From Hygrophila difformis (taxonomy: Eukaryota; Streptophyta; Magnoliopsida; Lamiales; Acanthaceae), in assembly GCA_030278955.1 (NCBI GenBank), contig JAOANR010000010.1, positions 20,242,444 to 20,306,443 on the forward strand: a stretch of 64,000 nucleotides of DNA, in the 5' to 3' direction. Shown one piece after another: positions 58,685 to 64,000 of the stretch. Made by a program: the position numbers and the translations under genes. The notes under the pieces were generated by a model. The model saw nothing but the letters and a program-made list of their open reading frames with translations, was not told the DNA's origin and did no database searches. Positions within the stretch are counted from its first letter, which is position 1. Each line of letters begins with the position of its first letter.

Positions 58685-59995
58685 TTATGTCCCCATAACT
58701 GTGTCAGAATCGGTTTGGAACAATGTCGGGTATCGTTCCCTCATATCGGATTCTACTTCCCAAGTTGCCGTCTCACTTTCGTGATTTGACCAAAGAACCT
58801 TGATCATTTTGATGGTTTTGTTCCTCGTTACTCGTTCCTTAGTATCGAGAATACGCACTGGGACTTCCTCATAAGTCAAATCTTCATCGAGCTCAATTAT
58901 CTCCGGTTGAAGTACATGTGTCGGGTCCGGCACATACTTCTTTAGTTGCGAGACATGGAAGACATTATGAACTCGATCTAAGTGTGGCGGTAAAGCCAAT
59001 CGGTAGGCTAGAGTTCCGACTCGTTCTAGAATCTCGTAAGGTCCTATGTATCGAGGACTTAACTTCCCTCGTTTGCCAAAGCGCATCACCCCCTTCATGG
59101 GTGATATCTTTAGCATGACTCTATCTCCCACTTGAAATTCTAGGTCTCGTCGTCTCACGTCGGCATAACTCTTTTGACGGTCTTGAGCGGCTTTCATCTT
59201 CCCTTGAATCACTTTGATTTGTTGAGCCATGTCTTCGATAAGTTGTGGTCCCACTACCACGGACTTATCGTTTTCTTCCCAGCTCAAAGGGCTTCGGCAC
59301 TTTCGTCCATACAATGCCTCGAAAGGTGCCATGCCGATACTAGCATGGTAACTATTATTATAGGAAAACTCAATCAAGGGTAAATGAGATTCCCAATTTC
59401 CTTTGAATTCCAACACGCATGCTCTCAGCATGTCTTCTAGTGTTTGGATTGTTCTCTCGGTTTGACCATCCGTCATCGGGTGGAATGCGGTGCTCATTTT
59501 GATTTGAGTACCAAGAGCTTTTTGTAACTCCGTCCAGAAATGAGAGACAAATCTACTGTCTCTATCGGAAATGATATCATGTGGTACTCCATGGCGTCGT
59601 ACCACATTATCAATGTAGGCTCGGGCCAATTGGTCCATAGTCCACGTGTCTTTCATTGGGATAAATATGGCTGTCTTCGTTAGCCTATCCACAATCACCC
59701 AAATCTTGTTCATGCCTTTAGGTGATCGGGGTAATCCCGAGACAAAGTCCATTGAGATGCTATCCCACTTCCAACTTGGAATCTTTAGTGGTTGCATCAA
59801 TCCTAAGGGTTTATGTCGCACTGCCTTAACCTTTTGGCAGGTGAGACATCTCGCTACGAAATTTGCCACTTCCTTCTTCATTCCCGGCCACCAATAGATC
59901 TTCTTCAGATCCTTGTATAGCTTATCACCTCCGGATGTACGGAATATGGCGTGTTGTGCCCTTCCTCCATCAACCTTTGCTTCAATTCGGCACAT
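58685..59995 (-). pseudogene. Integrase and chromodomain of the truncated element
   Basis: 436-codon frame: zinc-binding region (LTCQK), integrase core with [18 protein letters not shown] and [11 protein letters not shown] giving the D, D, E residues, and a conserved [15 protein letters not shown] block. A C-terminal chromodomain ([14 protein letters not shown]...ATWEVESDM) follows, which would direct integration to particular chromatin. A one-base deletion near 59935 separates it from the upstream RT/RNase H frame. Confidence 0.88.
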
Positions 59996-60948
59996 TTAAG
60001 AGGCACACACCATCTACCCTTAAAACGGATGCTTCCATCCTCGTGGACAGCAAATCCTACTGCCTTTCCTTCGGCAATATACCCTTTTATCTTCTCGAGT
60101 TTCGGATCGCCCGGTTGAGCGAGTCGAATCTCGTCCAATATTGGAGTTTCTACGACCATGGCATTGACCGTTTCTCTCACTGTGCCAGGATGCACAAGTT
60201 CTAACTCCAATCTTGCCAAATCCATGTACAATGTCGGCGGAATTACCAACGAGTTTGTCACGTGTTGGGTTTTTCGACTTAGGGCATCGGCTACCACATT
60301 CGCCTTCCCCTCGTGGTATGCTATCTCCAAATCGTAGTCTTTAATGAGTTCCAACCACCTTCGCTGTCTCAAATTCAACTCCTTCTGAGTGAATATATAT
60401 TTCAAGCTCTTGTGGTCGGTGAACATTCGACACTTCCGCCCATAAAGATAATGTCTCCATATCTTTAGAGCGAATACGACCGCTGCCAACTCCAGGTCAT
60501 GTGTCGGATAATTTTCCTCGTGAGGTTTTAGTTGGCGTGATGCATAGGCTACGACTCTCGAGTCTTGCATCAAGACACAACCTAAACCTTCCTTCGAAGC
60601 ATCGCTATATACTTCGAAGTCACCATTCTCTGATGGTAGTGTTAATACGGGTGTGGTTGTGAGTCGTTTCTTCAGCTCTTGAAACGATGTCTCACATGCT
60701 TCGGTCCACTCGTATTTTGCTCCTTTCTTAAGTAGCTGGGTCAAAGGACGTGCAATCCTTGAAAAGTCCTTCACAAATCGTCTATAATATCCGGCTAATC
60801 CAAGGAAACTCCTTATTTCCGTTGGACTTTTCGGAGTTGCCCATTCAGTTACGGCAGAGACTTTTGCCGGATCCACTGATACTCCATCAGCGGATACTAT
60901 GTGTCCGAGAAATGCCACTTCTTTCAGCCAGAAGTCACACTTGGACAA
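59905..60948 (-). pseudogene. RT C-terminus and RNase H of the truncated element
   Basis: 347-codon frame starting inside RT ([19 protein letters not shown], thumb region). It continues through RNase H with [35 protein letters not shown] and NVVADALSR. The YVDD/FIDD active site and everything before it is deleted, so no active polymerase could be made. Confidence 0.88.
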
Positions 60949-60962
60949 TTTGCCGTATAGCT

Positions 60963-61203
60963 CATCGAGTAAACAGTAGAAGGGAAAAAAAAATAAAAAA
61001 AAAAACGAACTTTGAGGCTCGCGCGGTGCCCGCGCGGTGGCGCGCGGCGACCGCGCGGCCGTAGCAGTTCGAGTAAAAGGGCTCGCGCGGAGCGCGAGCC
61101 ATTCCGCCCCATTTCCACTTCCGAGGCTTCTTCTAGTTTTCTCTCAAATTCGTTCTCCCATCCCCCGATTCTCTCGTTCCCGGCCTCGATTTTCCTTTGC
61201 AAG
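60963..61203 (+). promoter_or_regulatory. CG-rich promoter-like segment and leader exon
   Basis: After the break point an A-rich run leads into a block with repeated CGCGCGG, GGTGGCGCGCGG and the palindrome GGGCTCGCGCGGAGCGCGAGCC (22 bp in all, 61079-61100). A pyrimidine-rich leader follows, ending in a splice-donor-like CAAG/GTATGC at 61203. It resembles the CG-rich blocks of the LTRs in this window. Confidence 0.45.
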
Positions 61204-61835
61204 GTATGCATCTACTACTTCCACTTGTCAATTTCAGATTTTATGTCTTGATTAGCCTTAATCTTTGGGCGAATTTCAAAATTAGGGTTTAGAGACAAGA
61301 ATTGGGGGTTTGTTGTTTTTAGACTTAATTTATGCAATTAGCGAGTTTGGGCGATACTTGGTTTTATTTTTGTTGATTAGGAAGTATTTGTGCCACAATG
61401 CATGCCTAGTTTGAGGAAGTTTTACTAGATTCCATATTTTAAGGAAAGCATGAATTTCCCGATTTGTATTGGTATTGTGGGCATGCGGATGAGTTCGTTG
61501 TCGTCAATTTGTGCCCTATTATGATGATGAGTTATTGTCGAAGCCATTGGTTTGTTTTGGGGACGTTCCCCATGTGTTTACAAGTAAACTTTGGTCTTGA
61601 TTTATCGCGCATTCAACGTGTTCGACGAAATGTCCCAAGGGGGTTTGGGGCTTTTCTGGACATAGTCTTGGTTTAGTTATCCTCTTGATCGCTCGTGTTA
61701 GGGCTCCCACTTCATGTTCTCGTGTTTTCTAGATTATGCTTCGTGTAATCGCCGTGTGGGATTTATCCTTACATTTGGTATTGGTTTGATATTTGCAGGA
61801 TGCTGCTTTTTCTGTGGATTGTTTTGGCGTCACTC

Positions 61836-63131
61836 ATGTGTCCCCCGAGGACCAGGAGACGAGTTGCTCAGCGCGATGAGGCTGGTCCTAGCACTGCCGC
61901 TCCGGCGATGTCTGATTTTGACGAGAGCGAGTCTGAGGAGGACGAGGAGCAGCGGGGCCCTAAGCTCAGGGGTCTCCCCGACGAGGTGCGTCCCCGTCGA
62001 CACGACAGGTATCGGTTCGCTACTATGGCCTCTCAGGAGTTCTACTTCGACGAGCTTCGTCGAAACAGGTCTTATGTCCCGGAGAGAGGCATATATCCTC
62101 GCCATATGGACGACGACAGGGTTAGTCCAGTTTTGGGTCTTCTTCAGTGGACTGGGCTTGCGCGCCATCCCGAGGGCGTCGCTTCTGGGTACTTAGCTAT
62201 GGAAGTCATTGCCAACATTGGCGGTCTCGGGGAGAACAGTGACTTGTCTCAAGTCTGGGTTCGGGGTCGCCATCTAGATTTCAGTGCTCGGGCGATCAAC
62301 GTCTACTTTGGCCTTCCTGACGACGGCGTGTTCCGGCCACAGCCTGAGGGTCGTATACCCCCGCCTGCGTGGGGCGTTTTATGCACCTTGACGGCTCCTC
62401 TGCTCGAGCATGATCATGAGCTGAGGTTGACGACGATGGACTCTCCGTGGCGTGAGCTAGCTCAGATATGGTTAGGCCGTGTCCGGCCGATCACCCGGAG
62501 CCATATTGTTATCGACCACGTCTATGAGACCATCTGCTTTCTCGCCCGAGGTGGTAGGGTGAATGTTGGGGCTTGTATCGCGGACAACCTGAGGGGTATG
62601 CGCCGAGGACGAGGAAGCAGGGTGATTACCCATGTTCATCTTATTTGCGGCATGTGTGCGGCTCAGGGGATCCGTACGTCACCAGAGACGGATCCTTATG
62701 AGCTATCCGCTGGCGGCCACTACCGTATCCCTAGCTACGCCCCTCGACGCAGTGCTCTTCGACGTGGGGCTCCTCTGGCTGTCCTTCGCCCGGAGCCCAA
62801 CGGTGATGGTTTGATTTTAGTTGTTCCTCCTGAGCAGCCACCTCCGCCTCCCGAGGTTCCCCAGCAGGGTGCGGAGATGCCGCAGATAGTTCAGATGCTG
62901 CAGGGTATGCAGCTTAGTATGGATGCGGGGTTCGCTCGTATGGATGCCGGGTTTGCAGCCGGACAGGCTCGCTACGACGCTCTGGATGCCAGGATGGACC
63001 TGTACCAGGCTCGCATGGATACGATCACTGCGAGACAGCTGGAGCAGCAGGCCTCCATGACCGATATGTACGCCTACATGCGTCAGATGGACGAATATAT
63101 GCGTCGTCAGTTCCCGCCTCCCGACCAGTGA
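61836..63131 (+). CDS. Putative plant transposon protein (retroelement-derived)
   Basis: The ATG at 61836 (MCPPRTRRRVAQRDEAGPST) opens an uninterrupted 431-codon frame, preceded by a plausible intron (61204-61798, GT...TTTGCAG). After a basic and then acidic start, the core has FYFDELRRNRSYVPERGI, AINVYFGLPDDG, ITRSHIVIDHVYETICFLAR and VNVGACIADNLR. This pattern is found in many plant proteins labelled putative plant transposon protein. The C-terminus is proline-rich and then methionine- and glutamine-rich (repeats of MDAGFA and ARMD), likely a coiled coil. Function is unknown; it occurs in large retroelement derivatives. Confidence 0.5.
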   Translation: MCPPRTRRRVAQRDEAGPSTAAPAMSDFDESESEEDEEQRGPKLRGLPDEVRPRRHDRYRFATMASQEFYFDELRRNRSYVPERGIYPRHMDDDRVSPVLGLLQWTGLARHPEGVASGYLAMEVIANIGGLGENSDLSQVWVRGRHLDFSARAINVYFGLPDDGVFRPQPEGRIPPPAWGVLCTLTAPLLEHDHELRLTTMDSPWRELAQIWLGRVRPITRSHIVIDHVYETICFLARGGRVNVGACIADNLRGMRRGRGSRVITHVHLICGMCAAQGIRTSPETDPYELSAGGHYRIPSYAPRRSALRRGAPLAVLRPEPNGDGLILVVPPEQPPPPPEVPQQGAEMPQIVQMLQGMQLSMDAGFARMDAGFAAGQARYDALDARMDLYQARMDTITARQLEQQASMTDMYAYMRQMDEYMRRQFPPPDQ

Positions 63132-63186
63132 TCCTTTGTTTCCGCATTTCCATCTAGGCTTGCTGTAGTAGTGTTTTATTTAGTTG

Positions 63187-64000
63187 TGTAATACCCGAGA
63201 ATTTTGTAACATAAATAAATAAATAAATACAATATATAAATAAAATAAATAATTTAAAGATAAAATGAGAAATGGAATTTAATTCCATAAGAAGGAATTA
63301 AATATCCAAGAACCCGTGAAGTCGAAAATAATTTAATTAAATAAATTATTGCACGGGAGCCAAAAGACGACGAATTAGAAGCCGACGAACCCAAACGCGA
63401 CGGACTCAAGATTTCGAATACGGGACTAATTCGAAACGAGATAAATTTAAGATAAGAATTTATAATCCGAGGATGACCCGAAAAATCGAGCCCGAAAATG
63501 TAGGAGGATAGAAACCCGAAAGAGAGGAGAAAAGGCCCGACGGGATCGCACGGCCCAGTCCGGACGCATGGCCCAGACCAGGCCGCGCGCCCTCCGCGCG
63601 GTGTTTGGCCTTACACCGCGCCACCACCGCGCCACCAAACAGGCAGCAGCAATCAATGCGATTTCGGCGATTTTCTTACCATAATTCGACTCCCTTCTAT
63701 GGAAACTAGATCAACTTCGGGGGGAAGGGATTATGGACGAATCATGGCTGATTCTTGGCCATATTTTCAGATTCAATTCCCCTTCCTTCCCCTCATATCC
63801 ACTCTCAACTTCTCCTTTATTCTCCCAAAAACCGAAAACCCCATATTCTCTTGTGTTCTTGCTTTCCGATCACTTTCCGACGAACAAACCGGAGAAAGGA
63901 GGACGTGGAGAGGAAGTATTCAGACCCTAGATAGTGGTAAGATGAAGTCTTGAACTTCGTTTCATAGTTTTCGTCGGATTTAGATTCTAACTTATGGTTT
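63187..64000 (+). repeat. LTR of the second Tekay-like family, opposite orientation, runs off the window
   Basis: Starts TGTAATACCCGAGAATTTT and follows the reverse complement of the 58456 LTR end for several hundred bases (shared GGGATAGAAACCCGAAAGAG and the CGCGCGG block at 63582-63635). No polypurine tract precedes it, so it is the 5' LTR of a + strand element or a solo LTR. The ORF just to its left ends only 56 bp away. Confidence 0.75.

Larger units (their letters stand above)
55855..60962 (-). mobile_element. Truncated Tekay-like chromovirus
   Basis: The 3' LTR (55855-58456), polypurine tracts and the 3' two thirds of pol are present on the minus strand. The element stops abruptly at about 60962 in the middle of RT, so gag, protease, the RT catalytic core, primer site and 5' LTR are missing. 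It is related to the complete element at 19213 but clearly diverged at the DNA level, as a different family. One frameshift lies in the integrase. Confidence 0.88.

Overview
This is nuclear DNA of a flowering plant, most likely a eudicot. It is AT-rich intergenic sequence packed with plant-type transposable elements: Ty3/Gypsy elements with tRNA-Met and tRNA-Asp type primer sites, TA-flanked Stowaway/mariner MITEs, a MULE, Helitrons, a tRNA-derived SINE and an endogenous caulimovirid. No intact, clearly host-encoded gene was found, and no bacterial or organellar gene block. The window contains one 500-N assembly gap (48191-48690).

Layout. 1-12 kb: a CACTA terminus (131-339), a + strand Helitron end at 4080, a decayed Helitron helicase with an 818-bp tandem duplication (4426-7190), a second Helitron end at 7780, two long inverted-repeat (foldback) elements (7785-9745 and 10596-11848), a SINE with a 16-bp target duplication and a Tourist-like MITE. 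12-35.4 kb: what looks like a head-to-tail array of minus-strand Helitrons with 3' ends at 12445 and 14431. The largest (about 5.6 kb after removing nested insertions) carries exon fragments resembling three unrelated plant genes: a TORMOZ/UTP13-type WD40 protein, a VAMP71 R-SNARE and APC1. These lie downstream of a new GC-rich first exon. That Helitron is interrupted by a complete Tekay-type chromovirus (19213-30186, TSD TCTGG) and by a 4.4-kb MULE (30731-35104, TSD GTTTCTCAA) whose transposase ends in an OTU cysteine-protease domain.

35.4-38 kb: a MITE and transposon-end fragments. 38.2-47.1 kb: an endogenous plant pararetrovirus on the minus strand. It has a tRNA-Met primer site, a small first ORF, coiled-coil ORFs, a capsid ORF with a zinc knuckle, a movement-protein ORF that also carries a retropepsin-like domain, a pol ORF with its own protease, and a last ORF followed by a TATA box and poly(A) signal. 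It is broken by stops, a Stowaway MITE inside the protease and a retroposed poly(A) sequence at the pol/last-ORF boundary. 50-53.5 kb: an Athila-type element that lost RT and RNase H by internal deletion. 53.9-55.9 kb: a promoter-like array of CGCGAC palindromes and a two-exon F-box gene fragment cut by an LTR. 55.9-61 kb: a truncated second Tekay-like element, minus strand. 61-63.1 kb: a GC-rich promoter-like segment, an intron and a plant-transposon-type ORF. 63.19 kb to the end: another LTR of the truncated element's family, in the opposite orientation.

The genes here work as parts of mobile elements rather than as a host pathway. The relative order of events is readable: Helitron capture first, then Tekay and MULE insertion into it; pararetrovirus integration, then MITE and retroposon insertion; foldback first, then MITE and SINE. 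All similarity calls come from reading translations by eye; no database search was run.
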